Shown here piece after piece: positions 16,907 to 25,842 of a DNA stretch of 64,000 nucleotides. Position numbers and translations under genes: made by a program. The stretch comes from Nitrosopumilus sp. (GTDB taxonomy: Archaea > Thermoproteota > Nitrososphaeria > Nitrososphaerales > Nitrosopumilaceae). Below the pieces are notes generated by a model. The model was not told the origin of the DNA and made no database searches. It saw only the letters and a program-made list of their open reading frames with translations. Location: positions 186,001 through 250,000 of the forward strand of contig NZ_JAILWC010000002.1 of the NCBI RefSeq assembly GCF_025699125.1, given 5' to 3'. Every line of letters begins with the position of its first letter. Positions within the stretch are counted from its first letter, which is position 1.

Positions 16907-17737
16907 ATGATAAGAGAACCAGTTGTTGCTGGACAGTTTTACCCAGATACAAAAAAGGAATTAGAAAAGATGATAAAATATTGTATCGAGCACAAGTTTG
17001 GTCCTGGAAAACAAATCAAAGAATCAACTGAAAAAATATTTGGAATTGTTTGTCCCCATGCAGGATATGTGTATTCTGGTCCCACAGCATGTCATTCCTA
17101 CAAAGCAATATCATCACAAAAACCAGAGCTTGCAATAATTATTGGACCAAATCATTTTGGGATAGGAAAAAATGCTGCCACAATGATAGATGCAAAATGG
17201 GAGACTCCATTAGGTTTGATAGAAGTAGATTCACAGGCAGCTCAAGAAGCTGTAAAAAACTCTAATGTTATCGAGATAGACAATTACTCTCACTCACAAG
17301 ATCACAGCTTAGAAGTACAGGTTCCAATGTTACAATCAATTCTTACTAATGAATTTAAGATTCTTCCAATAATTTTACTTGAACAAAATTTGCAAACAGC
17401 TACAGATGTAGGAAACGCAGTATCAGAAATTGCAAAAAAAAGAAATGCAATAATTGTTGCATCATCAGATTTTACTCATTATGAGGAAAATTCTTTTGCA
17501 CATCTTCAAGATAAGGCCCTAATTGCGCCGATTTTAGATTTGGATGTGGATAAATTTTATCAAGTGTTAATGGAGAAAAGAGTATCTGCATGTGGATATG
17601 GGGCTATCGCATCTGCAATGATTGCATGTAAAAATTTAGGTGCAACTAGAGGAGAACTTCTTAGTTATGCAACAAGTGGAGATGTTTCTGGAGATACAGA
17701 CTCTGTTGTTGGGTATGGTGCCATAAAATTTGTTTAA
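16907..17737 (+). CDS. amrB: MEMO1-family protein (AmmeMemoRadiSam system B)
   Basis: A 276-residue MEMO1/extradiol-dioxygenase-like fold. It has REPVVAGQFYP at the N-terminus, CPHAGYVYSGPTA with the metal-binding His, GPNHFG, HSQDHSLEVQVP and SSDFTHYE. The family contains a non-haem metal site. It follows the AMMECR1 gene by 20 bp in an operon and completes the system with the radical SAM gene. Confidence 0.93.
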   Translation: MIREPVVAGQFYPDTKKELEKMIKYCIEHKFGPGKQIKESTEKIFGIVCPHAGYVYSGPTACHSYKAISSQKPELAIIIGPNHFGIGKNAATMIDAKWETPLGLIEVDSQAAQEAVKNSNVIEIDNYSHSQDHSLEVQVPMLQSILTNEFKILPIILLEQNLQTATDVGNAVSEIAKKRNAIIVASSDFTHYEENSFAHLQDKALIAPILDLDVDKFYQVLMEKRVSACGYGAIASAMIACKNLGATRGELLSYATSGDVSGDTDSVVGYGAIKFV

Positions 17738-17780
17738 CAAAAATAACTAGAATCCAATGACATAAAATCAGAAATTGTTT

Positions 17781-18233
17781 TTAATTCAAATTTTTTGTAA
17801 ATGATAAACCAGATTGTTCGAATCCTAATTTCTTGTAGAATTTATGGGATTCCTTGCGTTTATTGCCAGATTCGAGCCTGATTCTATGACATTTTTTCTC
17901 TTTTGCAATAGATATACAAGAATTGATTAGTTTTTTTCCAATTCCTTGATTTTGAAATTTCTCTTGAACAATTAATTCTGGAATGTACAATTCTCTGCTA
18001 GTTTGGTTAAGTCTTGACAAGAATATAATACTCACCATGCCAATAATTTCAATACCATCAAATTCTGCTACGAGTATTTTTTTATCAGTGTCATCTATGT
18101 ATTGCTTTACTAATTTTCTAAATGACTCTATTTCAGAATCTTTTTGTGGTCTTGGACGTCCAAGCTCATACAGCAATCCAAGAATAACAGGTATGTCTTT
18201 AACCATAGATTCTCGGATAACTACATTTTCCAT
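17781..18233 (-). CDS. GNAT-family N-acetyltransferase
   Basis: 150 residues. The acetyl-CoA loop is QEKFQNQGIGKKLI (Q-x-x-G-x-G), preceded by ELYIPELIV and followed by IRLESGNKRKESHKFYKKLGF, all typical of GNAT enzymes. The substrate is unknown. It ends 43 bp from the MEMO1 gene, which it faces convergently. Confidence 0.85.
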   Translation of the reverse strand: MENVVIRESMVKDIPVILGLLYELGRPRPQKDSEIESFRKLVKQYIDDTDKKILVAEFDGIEIIGMVSIIFLSRLNQTSRELYIPELIVQEKFQNQGIGKKLINSCISIAKEKKCHRIRLESGNKRKESHKFYKKLGFEQSGLSFTKNLN

Positions 18234-18300
18234 GAATAGTTTTTCTCATCATACTTTAAGAATAGTTTGATTCTAAATATGGTAAAGTTGGAGAATAATA

Positions 18301-18399
18301 ATGGATGAAATTACATCACAGACAATTTTAGCAGCATTAATTATTGCCGCAGTTGGAATTTTTGTTGGCTCTAGAATTTGGATGCTTTTTAGGAAATAA
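18301..18399 (+). CDS. Single-helix membrane micro-protein
   Basis: A 32-residue ORF from ATG at 18301: acidic start (MDEITSQ), a hydrophobic helix (about 8-27, with ILAALIIAAVGIFVG), and a basic C-terminus (WMLFRK), giving an inside-positive anchor. A purine-rich GGAG lies just upstream. No family is recognised. Confidence 0.5.
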   Translation: MDEITSQTILAALIIAAVGIFVGSRIWMLFRK

Positions 18400-18518
18400 A
18401 ACACATAGTTAGAATTAGGACAACATACCAATCATTGAGTTGATAGATTTAGTGGCACATTTTAGTTTGAAAATTAATAATTTTAGTATTAAACTGATTT
18501 AGTTTTTAATTTAAATAA

Positions 18519-18896
18519 TTATGTGCTAATTTTAGCTTCAGTATATTGTTTAGCTAGAGAAAGTAACTCATCCACCCCAAGTGGTTTTGAAATTACTTTG
18601 ATCAGTCCTTCTTTTACTGCCTGTTGATTCTTTGGTTCAAGTTGAGAGTATCCTGTAACAATTACTACTTTGGCGTTTTTATCAATCTCTTTGATTTGTT
18701 TGAAGGCTTCATATCCATCAAGTATTGGCATGTCTCCATCCATTATTACTAGAGAGGGATTCGTATCTTTGAATTTTTCAACTGCTTCTTGCCCATTATT
18801 TGCTGTTTGAAGCTCATATCCATGTAATTCTAAAATTTCTTTATAGATTGAAATCAAATCTACATCATCCTCTACCAACAGAATAATACTATTCAT
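18519..18896 (-). CDS. Stand-alone receiver domain protein (CheY-like)
   Basis: 125 residues with the full receiver set: acidic pocket EDD (9-11), phospho-acceptor Asp in VIMDGDMP, Thr in VIVTGY and Lys in SKPLG. There is no output domain. It is divergent from the membrane histidine kinase at 19066 with a 169-bp gap, so the two may form a pair. Confidence 0.9.
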   Translation of the reverse strand: MNSIILLVEDDVDLISIYKEILELHGYELQTANNGQEAVEKFKDTNPSLVIMDGDMPILDGYEAFKQIKEIDKNAKVVIVTGYSQLEPKNQQAVKEGLIKVISKPLGVDELLSLAKQYTEAKIST

Positions 18897-19065
18897 GCTA
18901 AAATAATATGCTCATACTTTACTATTAAAGACTACGTTTGTTATAATAATCACAGACAATTTTCTGTTATTTTAAATAAAAAATTGAGCCTAAATGAGAT
19001 TAGCATTTTATGCAAAATACAACTTTATACATTCACATAGTAGGTAATTTTCAGAGGATTGGACT

Positions 19066-20874
19066 TTGAGCAATAGTAATTTTTTATCAAAATCAACAAT
19101 AAACTATAGAAGAACTTTATTTATTTTAATTACAATTTTAGTGGCAATTACTATCATCTATCAATCAAGATCATTTCTCAATGATTCTCAATTCAGTTGG
19201 ATTTCAATTCCAACATATGCCATTCTTCCAGGAACACTTACTGTATATTCTACAGTTCTTGCAATAAAATTATTCAAGCAGAGACATTTTCAGGCAAAAG
19301 CATTTTTTTTCTTTGCATTAGGTGCAGCATCATGGTTTATAGCTGAGCAAATTTGGCAAGCTTATGATCATATTTGGGAAGGTGAACCATTTCCATCCGA
19401 AGCAGATATTTTTTATGTTGCATCATATCCGTTTATCACTGCATTTTTGTTTCTTTCAATTAAACCGATAATCAGTTCAATAAGCAGAAATGTTTGGTTG
19501 TTTGCAATTGCTTTGTCTTTCTCTTTTTTGATTCCAACTCTCTTAGTATCATATAATGATATTTCAGGAGAAGATTCTTTTGCAGCATCAATTGCTCTTA
19601 CATATCCAATATTAGCATCAATTAAATTAGTTCCAGCAATTATTGGCATACTATTTCTTACCAAAAAAGGTGCAAATTTTTCTTGGATGCTTCTTTTATT
19701 TGGACTAATAACTTATAGTGTATCAGACACGTTTTTCCTTTTTGCCGAGCTTGATGGATCCTATTTTGATGGACATCCAGTGGATTTGATGTATGTCTAT
19801 AGTTTTCTCTTGTTAATTTTTGCTCTTCATGTACGTTTAAGAATTGCAAAATTACCTGAAAATGAAAAACAGGCGATGTTTTTTTCAGACAACATACAAT
19901 TTGAAACTATCAAACAATTTGTAATTCCCTTAACGTTGGCTATTGTTTGTTTGGTTACCATCATATCACTAATCAATGTAGTTTTTATTCAAGAAAATAA
20001 GGAGATATCCACCCAAAATCTAATGCTCGGCATTGTTGCAATGTTGGGTGTTTTTGTTATAATTGTTTTAACTATCAACAAAAATCTTTCACAATTAGTT
20101 AAAATGAGAACCGATGAACTCGTAAAGCAAAAAAATAATCTTGAGAACATAGTAGAAGAAAAAACCCACAAGTTATTAAAATCTGAGCGTCTTTCTGCAA
20201 TTGGGGAGCTATCAGGGCGCCTGGCACATGATTTGAGGAACCCATTATCGGTTATGAAAATGTCTGTAGATTTGATAAATCAAAGTCCAGATGATACAAA
20301 AATTTCAGATTCCAAGGTAGTAGAGCGATTAGATTTGATTAAGAAGAGTATTGACAGGATATCCCATCAGGTTGATGAAGTTTTAGGTTTTGTTAGAAAT
20401 TCTCCAATAAAATTAAATTCCATTTCGCTATCAGAACTTGTTGAAAATTCAATAACAAAGATTAATGTTCCAAAAGATATAGAAATTAAATTTAATAGGA
20501 ATAATTTAAAAATTAAATGTGATCCAATCAAACTAGAAGCTGTTGTTATTAATCTTATTGTAAATGCGATTCAAGAAATGCCTAAAGGAGGAAACCTTGA
20601 AATAAAAACATATGAAGAAAAAGACAATGTGATTTTAGAATTTATTGATTCAGGTAAAGGAATACCAGAAAAATATCTTGACAAAGTCTTTGAACCATTA
20701 TTTACAACAAAACAAAAAGGAACTGGTTTAGGATTGGCAAGCTGTAAAAATATTGTAGAGCAACATCTGGGCAAGATTTCTGTAAAAAACGATCCTACAA
20801 CATTAACCGTAACAATACCAAAGGGATTAGTTGAAGAAACTTCTAAAATTAAAAATAAATTACAATTTTCTTAA
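19066..20874 (+). CDS. Membrane sensor histidine kinase
   Basis: A 602-residue kinase starting at TTG (19066). The N-terminal half has about nine membrane segments (about 16-34 to 322-338), with no recognisable extracellular sensor domain. A coiled coil (about 345-370) leads to the H-box with phospho-acceptor H388 (GRLAHDLRNPL). The ATPase domain carries an N-box (about 496-505), G1 DSGKGIP, the F-box FEPLFTTK and G2 GTGLGL. The neighbouring receiver at 18519 is the likely partner. The signal may be membrane- or lipid-derived. Confidence 0.9.
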   Translation: MSNSNFLSKSTINYRRTLFILITILVAITIIYQSRSFLNDSQFSWISIPTYAILPGTLTVYSTVLAIKLFKQRHFQAKAFFFFALGAASWFIAEQIWQAYDHIWEGEPFPSEADIFYVASYPFITAFLFLSIKPIISSISRNVWLFAIALSFSFLIPTLLVSYNDISGEDSFAASIALTYPILASIKLVPAIIGILFLTKKGANFSWMLLLFGLITYSVSDTFFLFAELDGSYFDGHPVDLMYVYSFLLLIFALHVRLRIAKLPENEKQAMFFSDNIQFETIKQFVIPLTLAIVCLVTIISLINVVFIQENKEISTQNLMLGIVAMLGVFVIIVLTINKNLSQLVKMRTDELVKQKNNLENIVEEKTHKLLKSERLSAIGELSGRLAHDLRNPLSVMKMSVDLINQSPDDTKISDSKVVERLDLIKKSIDRISHQVDEVLGFVRNSPIKLNSISLSELVENSITKINVPKDIEIKFNRNNLKIKCDPIKLEAVVINLIVNAIQEMPKGGNLEIKTYEEKDNVILEFIDSGKGIPEKYLDKVFEPLFTTKQKGTGLGLASCKNIVEQHLGKISVKNDPTTLTVTIPKGLVEETSKIKNKLQFS

Positions 20875-21426
20875 AAGAGTAAATCGAGATTTATCAGGTT
20901 CTATGTCTTCATGCATGTCAACATTGCTTACAACGCGGACATTATAGTTCAACCATCTTTTATACACATTTCTAAATTTCTGATTTTCATCTATCTGTTT
21001 TTCTGTTTCTTCAAATTTCTCACAATTCATAATGTATTTTCTTGCCACTCTATACATTTCTGCAATTCCCTTATCCAAGGTATCATCATCTAAATAATTC
21101 AATAATTGATGCGTAAAAACAAAATCGATTGAGGAATCCTCAAAGGGCAAATCAGTGATGCTCGCTTTCTTAAAACTTGCAAATGAGATTTTTGATTTTG
21201 CCATTTTCAATGCATTGTCATTTAGATCAACTCCATGAATTTGGAAACTTTTAGGAAACAATCTCAAATCAATTCCAGTACCGCATCCAATCTCAAGAAC
21301 ACTTGTACAATTCAAGGACGTGGCCAAATCTCTAGTGTATTTTGCAAATTCTTCATTGAATTTTGCTTCATTTTCATCAGCGTACTTGTCCCAAAATTCC
21401 TTATTGTAACTCATAAATTCATTCAA
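20860..21426 (-). CDS. Class I SAM-dependent methyltransferase
   Basis: 188 residues. Motif I is VLEIGCGTGIDLRLFP, followed by HGVDLNDNALKMAKSK and the SIDFVFTHQLLNYL region. The substrate is unknown. Its 3' end overlaps the histidine-kinase stop by 15 bp (convergent). The next minus-strand ORF upstream is the Cys-rich micro-ORF 21454-21615, 27 bp away. Confidence 0.85.
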   Translation of the reverse strand: MNEFMSYNKEFWDKYADENEAKFNEEFAKYTRDLATSLNCTSVLEIGCGTGIDLRLFPKSFQIHGVDLNDNALKMAKSKISFASFKKASITDLPFEDSSIDFVFTHQLLNYLDDDTLDKGIAEMYRVARKYIMNCEKFEETEKQIDENQKFRNVYKRWLNYNVRVVSNVDMHEDIEPDKSRFTLLRKL

Positions 21427-21453
21427 ACAAAAGCCGTATTTGATACTAATTGT

Positions 21454-21615
21454 TCAGTGCCGACATTTGCACTGGACAAGTCGTGTGTCAAAAGTACAAT
21501 CATGTGGGCCATCCGATCTTCCTTGTGTTGGGATTTCTTTCATGCAATCATCATGACGACCCTTCCTGCAAAACCAACAGATTTCAGGAGTGTCACCATT
21601 ATCACACGAATCCAT
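21454..21615 (-). CDS. Cys-rich 53-residue protein
   Basis: A 53-residue ORF (MDSCDNGDTPEICWFCRKGR and onward) with seven Cys: C4, C13 and C16 (CWFC), C24, C40, C49 and C51 (CKC). The CxxC and HDDC/HDC groups suggest a small metal-binding domain. It lies on the minus strand between IlvE and the methyltransferase with 27-41-bp gaps, so it may be in one transcript with both. Confidence 0.55.
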   Translation of the reverse strand: MDSCDNGDTPEICWFCRKGRHDDCMKEIPTQGRSDGPHDCTFDTRLVQCKCRH

Positions 21616-21656
21616 GTTTTCTACTCATTTTTGCTGGTAAAAAACTTCGTGGAAAA

Positions 21657-22589
21657 TTAGATAAATGTTAACCATGGCAAGAATCTCTCATCTTTTCCCA
21701 TTACCACATCAGAGAATGATTTTTGAAGTGCTTTTGTGATGTTGCCCATCTTCCCGTTTCCAATCTTTACTTGATCTATTTGAGTTACTGATTTTACTTC
21801 AGCCGCAGTTCCTGTCATGAAAATTTCATCAGCTGTATAAAGATCATCTCTTTCAAGATCTCTCTCAATTACAAATCCACTATTTTCTTCAATAATTTGA
21901 ATAACACTGTCTCTTGTAATTCCTTCTAATCCTCCTGCTGAAAGTGGAGGTGTTTGGATGATATCATCTTTTACAACAAATATGTTTTCAGCACTTCCTT
22001 CAGCAACTTTCCCATGTGAGTTTAACATTATTGCTTCATCATAGCCATTATTCAAGGCCTCCATTCTTGCAAGTGCAGCATTTGCATAATTTGATGCAGC
22101 TTTTGCTTGCATTGGCTGAGATCTAGAATCAATTTTCACCCAGCTTGACATTTTACATTTTGCACCAGAGAATTTACCTGCTTTTGATTCACCCATTTTC
22201 CATTCCCAACAAGCAATAGAGACATCTACTTTGTTTTCAGTAGGAGTTAACCCCATTGTTCCATATCCATAGTATGCTAATGGTCTAATGTATGATTCTT
22301 TGAGTCCGCTAGCTTTAACAGTTTTAATTATTGCATCAGAAATTTCTTTTTTTGTAAATTGCATTTTCATTGAATATAATTTTGCAGATTTGAATAGTCT
22401 GTCAACATGTTCAGGTAATCGAAATATTGCAGAACCGCTAGGTGTGTCATAACATCGGATTCCCTCAAATATTGAAGTGGAATAGTGCAATGCATGAGTC
22501 AATACATGGACTTTGGCATCTTTGAAGGGTACTAATTTTCCATTCATCCATATTTTGCCAACCTCTTTCATAGGAGTCGAAAAAAACAC
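21657..22589 (-). CDS. ilvE: Branched-chain amino-acid aminotransferase
   Basis: A 310-residue fold-type IV PLP enzyme performing the last step of leucine, isoleucine and valine synthesis with glutamate as donor. Family signatures: GIRCYDTPSGSAIFRLPEHV, the PLP Lys in MQAKAASNYANA and the C-terminal FMTGTAAEV with the phosphate-binding loop. Length matches the family. The start ATG at 22589 precedes KEVGKIWMNGKLVPF, the usual N-terminus. Confidence 0.93.
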   Translation of the reverse strand: MFFSTPMKEVGKIWMNGKLVPFKDAKVHVLTHALHYSTSIFEGIRCYDTPSGSAIFRLPEHVDRLFKSAKLYSMKMQFTKKEISDAIIKTVKASGLKESYIRPLAYYGYGTMGLTPTENKVDVSIACWEWKMGESKAGKFSGAKCKMSSWVKIDSRSQPMQAKAASNYANAALARMEALNNGYDEAIMLNSHGKVAEGSAENIFVVKDDIIQTPPLSAGGLEGITRDSVIQIIEENSGFVIERDLERDDLYTADEIFMTGTAAEVKSVTQIDQVKIGNGKMGNITKALQKSFSDVVMGKDERFLPWLTFI

Positions 22590-22670
22590 TGCTAATTTAA
22601 AGAATTAACTTTTGACAAAGATTTTGGTCAAATCTGTAAACTAAATATCTAGTAAAAGACAAATTATACT

Positions 22671-22877
22671 ATGGAATGGATGTTAGGTTTTACCGCTATT
22701 GCTCTTTTAGTGATAGGATTGGTGGGTCAGGCTTTTGAGATGAGAAAAATCAGATTATCAACATACAAAGATGAAGATTTAGGCTCGACAAATATTTTCA
22801 TGAATAAGAAAAATCTAAAATGGTATGCCATTTTGGGAATAGGAATTGTTTTGTGGTACGTAGCTGAGCGTATGTAA
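22671..22877 (+). CDS. Two-helix small membrane protein
   Basis: 68 residues with two hydrophobic segments (about 4-22 and 51-64) separated by a basic and polar loop (MRKIRLSTYKDEDLGS). No family is recognised. It is divergent from ilvE and lies 49 bp before the candidate structured RNA. Confidence 0.5.
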   Translation: MEWMLGFTAIALLVIGLVGQAFEMRKIRLSTYKDEDLGSTNIFMNKKNLKWYAILGIGIVLWYVAERM

Positions 22878-22925
22878 ATTATCTATATAGATCAGCTCTA
22901 TATACTAGAAATTGTAACATATAGT

Positions 22926-23022
22926 ATCGCGTGTTTAGGGTAACGCCCGGACTGAATCTAGATAATGGTCCAAGAACAAACCCTCGATGGCGCTTACAGG
23001 TGTAAAAACCCGTACGCCACAC
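22926..23022 (+). ncRNA. Candidate structured RNA, family unknown
   Basis: A TATA-like tctatata at 22897-22904 predicts a start near 22926. The following ~97 nt are less AT-rich than the flanks and can fold into a closed three-way junction. GUGU (22931-22934) pairs with ACAC (23019-23022). AGGGU (22937-22941) pairs with ACCCU (22980-22984), enclosing a GGACU/GGUCC helix (22949-22953 with 22967-22971). GGCG (22989-22992) pairs with CGCC (23015-23018) directly against the closing helix. No open reading frame is present. It is not a tRNA or a recognisable 5S, SRP or RNase P piece. An ACA trinucleotide follows the last helix, so an H/ACA-type guide is one possibility. Confidence 0.5.
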
Positions 23023-23027
23023 TTTCA

Positions 23028-24443
23028 CTAAATAAAATTAATTTTTGAAATCTCATGATGAATTGCTTTTATTGCTTTTCTTATGTTGTCATCAGCATCT
23101 TCTACAACAATTATAATTCGTGAAGTTTCTTCTTGTGCATCCATATTCAAAATATTTAATCCTGCATCACCAATCTTTGCACTAGTTCTTGATGCAACTT
23201 GTTGAACTCGCCACATCTCATCACCAATCAATGTAATCACTCCTCGATTGTATGTAATGGTTGCAAGAGAATCAAATCCTAACAAGTATTTTTCATTTCT
23301 TTTTACATAATCACCATCCAAGAATAAAATTCTAGAGAATTCTATTCCGTCTTTGGTAAATGGAGATAGCATTACAAATTCACTGTAACGCTTATCTTTT
23401 TCCAAAGATGTCAATAACTTTTGGATTAAATTAGTTTCAATTCTAAAGATTGCGCAATTTTCTTTTCCTGTAACTATTTTGATCGGATGTCCTTTTTGTT
23501 CATCTAATACCCTCTTTATTGTAGTAGTTTTTTCGGGATCATTCATATTTGTAATAATTATTGGAATATCCACCCCATTTTCTACAATCTCTTTAATTGC
23601 TATAGGATCTAAAATTTTCATTCCGAACATACCTGCTAGTCTTGCTTCATTGTATGACAATTGCAGAACTTGTGATAGATTAGATTCTACAATTTTTGGA
23701 TCTGCAGAAACCACTGCACTATCTTTCTCAAAATCTATACTAGTTTCGTATATTTTATGAAATAGTATTCCAAGATCTGCTGCGGTCCTATCTGAACCGC
23801 CACGCTCGTATGTAGTTGTAACGTTTCCAATTGTTTTTCCAATAAATCCCCCTATAGTAACTACTTCGTTTTGTTCTACTAATAGCGCAATTTTATCCAT
23901 ATTTTCTCTGGATTTTGAGGCAAGAAAATTAGTAGACTCTATATTGTTATCTGTAATTATTGGCCAATCATCGAAATCTACAGAATCAGATTTGATACCA
24001 TTGCTTTTTAGAATATAGTTCATTACATGAGACATCAATATTTCACCTGAAAATGCCAGTGCTCTAGAGCGAATTTCATCTACAAATTCTTTAGCATTTA
24101 GTGCATCATCAAGTGCTTTGCTGGCCTTTTTTAGATTCAGATCAATAGTATTTTTGCAATTCTCTTTATTTTCAGGACTTACCAATTGAAGAATTTTATC
24201 ATAAGTAGATTTCACAATATCTAAAGAAGGACTTTGTCCATTTTCTGCATTTTTTCCCTGCTCTAAAATTACATCTGTAAGCGAGCGTGTTTTTCCATTA
24301 TGTGTTGTTAGCGGGGCTGAAAAAACTGCAATTACTTTTGAATCTTTTTTCAAATTGTTGATGCGAGCGATTATTTCTGGAATCAGTATACCGTCAGGGC
24401 CAATTGCACTCCCACCAAATTTGGCAACGACTAGTTTAGTCAT
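23028..24443 (-). CDS. Aspartate kinase
   Basis: 471 residues. It phosphorylates aspartate in the lysine/threonine/methionine pathway. The N-terminal kinase domain begins KFGGSAIGPDG and continues with SRALAFSGEILMS and the YERGGSDRTAADLG loop. Two C-terminal ACT domains (about 320-470) would bind allosteric amino acids. Length is normal. The gene ends only a few bases from the candidate RNA. Confidence 0.92.
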   Translation of the reverse strand: MTKLVVAKFGGSAIGPDGILIPEIIARINNLKKDSKVIAVFSAPLTTHNGKTRSLTDVILEQGKNAENGQSPSLDIVKSTYDKILQLVSPENKENCKNTIDLNLKKASKALDDALNAKEFVDEIRSRALAFSGEILMSHVMNYILKSNGIKSDSVDFDDWPIITDNNIESTNFLASKSRENMDKIALLVEQNEVVTIGGFIGKTIGNVTTTYERGGSDRTAADLGILFHKIYETSIDFEKDSAVVSADPKIVESNLSQVLQLSYNEARLAGMFGMKILDPIAIKEIVENGVDIPIIITNMNDPEKTTTIKRVLDEQKGHPIKIVTGKENCAIFRIETNLIQKLLTSLEKDKRYSEFVMLSPFTKDGIEFSRILFLDGDYVKRNEKYLLGFDSLATITYNRGVITLIGDEMWRVQQVASRTSAKIGDAGLNILNMDAQEETSRIIIVVEDADDNIRKAIKAIHHEISKINFI

Positions 24444-24473
24444 AGTACTTTATCAAAAATCAGTGGCCTTCTA

Positions 24474-25502
24474 TTAAGCATTTGATTGTTTGATTAGTTT
24501 TTTAATAATATTTGATGCAGTTTTTGCACCATTTGTGTTTGTTTGTTTTCTCTTTTCTTCTAGTTTTTCTAAAATTAATGTGTCTAATCTTTGGAGATCA
24601 TCAAAAACGTATCCTTGTTCTAGAGCATTATCTTCTTGTTCAAAATGACCTTTAATTGGAATGAATATTGCAGGTGTGCCGTAAGCATTTGCCTCATCTA
24701 TGGTGGATTTACCAGCTAGTGAGATTAAAAGATCTGCTGCAAAAATTATTTCATGTAAGTTATCTACAAATCCTAAATTTCTGACATTTTCAAATTTTTT
24801 AGTAACTGCAGGACCAGACACTAGAACAATTTTGATGTCTTGATTTATTTTTGAAATAGACTCTAATGCTTTTTCAATTAGAAATATCCCAGCATCTGTT
24901 CCTCCAATGGAGACAACAATTGTTTTTCCCTCAAATAGGAATTTTTCGCGTAATTTCTCTCTTGAAAAAGCGGTGGTTCTAACTATGGGCCCTACTCTTT
25001 TGACATTATCAAAATCATCTCCATTTTCAGGAAGAATCACCAAATCGCATTTTTTGCTTATTTCTTGCATTGATTTGTTCATTTTTTTCTCAATTAGTGA
25101 TGCTAATCCTTTTGTAAAATGAGTCTCCAAGATATCGGTAACCAATACGGTAGGGATTTTCATTGTTTGAGCAACAGTCAATGATGCAAAATCCTCATCA
25201 CTAATGACTAAAGTCGGATTGTCATCTTGCAGAATCTTCTGTGAAATGTTTTTACATTCTTTGTAATAATTGTAATAACTCCACAACCATTTTGCTGGAT
25301 TCTTTAGAGTTCCATTTTCAACAATAAATGAAGGTGGTTTGTATACATCTTGAACTTTAAAATTCAAATTTTTTAGAATTTCAGCTGCTCCGCTACCTGT
25401 AACAAAATTTGTGGAAATGTTTTCAAAATTATTTACGATTGCAATATCTCTAGTCACATGACCTAATCCAATAGGGCTAGAAAAAAAATTGCAGACATTC
25501 AT
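24474..25502 (-). CDS. MurG-like (GT28-type) glycosyltransferase
   Basis: A 342-residue GT-B fold. The N-terminal acceptor domain carries GHVTRDIAIVNNF. The donor domain has VVSIGGTDAG and SLAGKSTIDEANAYGTPAIFIP, which resembles the UDP-sugar binding site of GT28 enzymes. Substrate and product are unknown; a glycolipid or exopolysaccharide sugar is likely. It is divergent from tRNA-Val and precedes aspartate kinase on the minus strand, with a 30-bp gap. Confidence 0.8.
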   Translation of the reverse strand: MNVCNFFSSPIGLGHVTRDIAIVNNFENISTNFVTGSGAAEILKNLNFKVQDVYKPPSFIVENGTLKNPAKWLWSYYNYYKECKNISQKILQDDNPTLVISDEDFASLTVAQTMKIPTVLVTDILETHFTKGLASLIEKKMNKSMQEISKKCDLVILPENGDDFDNVKRVGPIVRTTAFSREKLREKFLFEGKTIVVSIGGTDAGIFLIEKALESISKINQDIKIVLVSGPAVTKKFENVRNLGFVDNLHEIIFAADLLISLAGKSTIDEANAYGTPAIFIPIKGHFEQEDNALEQGYVFDDLQRLDTLILEKLEEKRKQTNTNGAKTASNIIKKLIKQSNA

Positions 25503-25581
25503 GAGATTCTTATTTTTTCATCAAATTTGTAGATTCTCACATGTCTCAAAGTTTAAATGGTTTTTAACAAGGTAGGTTTCT

Positions 25582-25656
25582 GGGCTCATAGTCCAGGTCG
25601 GTTATGACGTCGCCCTTACACGGCGAAGATCCGGGGTTCAAATCCCCGTGGGCCCA
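25582..25656 (+). tRNA. tRNA-Val (TAC)
   Basis: A complete cloverleaf. The acceptor GGGCTCA pairs with TGGGCCC (one G-U), discriminator A at 25656. The anticodon stem TCGCC/GGCGA encloses CTTACAC, anticodon TAC (codon GTA). The T-arm CGGGG/CCCCG encloses TTCAAAT. CCA is not encoded. A long reading frame over this segment is a shadow. Confidence 0.95.
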
Positions 25657-25716
25657 TCTCCATAATGAATATCAAATAGAATACAATCGTAATTCTGATA
25701 AAATCCCGCTTAAATT

Positions 25717-25842
25717 CTATTTTTGTTCTTCTTTAATGTCTTTTTTTAATTTCTCAAGTGTCTCAACATATTCTTTTTTCATCAGATTTTCGGGCTTTGT
25801 TTTGTTGTTTTTGTTAATTTGTGGTTTACTTTTATTTTTCAT
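25717..25842 (-). CDS. Lysine-rich micro-ORF coupled to a C2H2 finger
   Basis: A 41-residue, very basic and charged peptide (MKNKSKPQINKNNKTKPENL and onward, ending LKKDIKEEQK). Its ATG overlaps the TGA of the C2H2 micro-ORF at 25839 in an ATGA junction. No domain is recognised. The coupling is the main support. Confidence 0.45.
   Translation of the reverse strand: MKNKSKPQINKNNKTKPENLMKKEYVETLEKLKKDIKEEQK

Noticed and set aside
22926-23022. 5S rRNA, SRP RNA or RNase P RNA
   Set aside because: The length and helices do not match 5S, and none of the conserved words of the SRP S-domain or RNase P core could be found.
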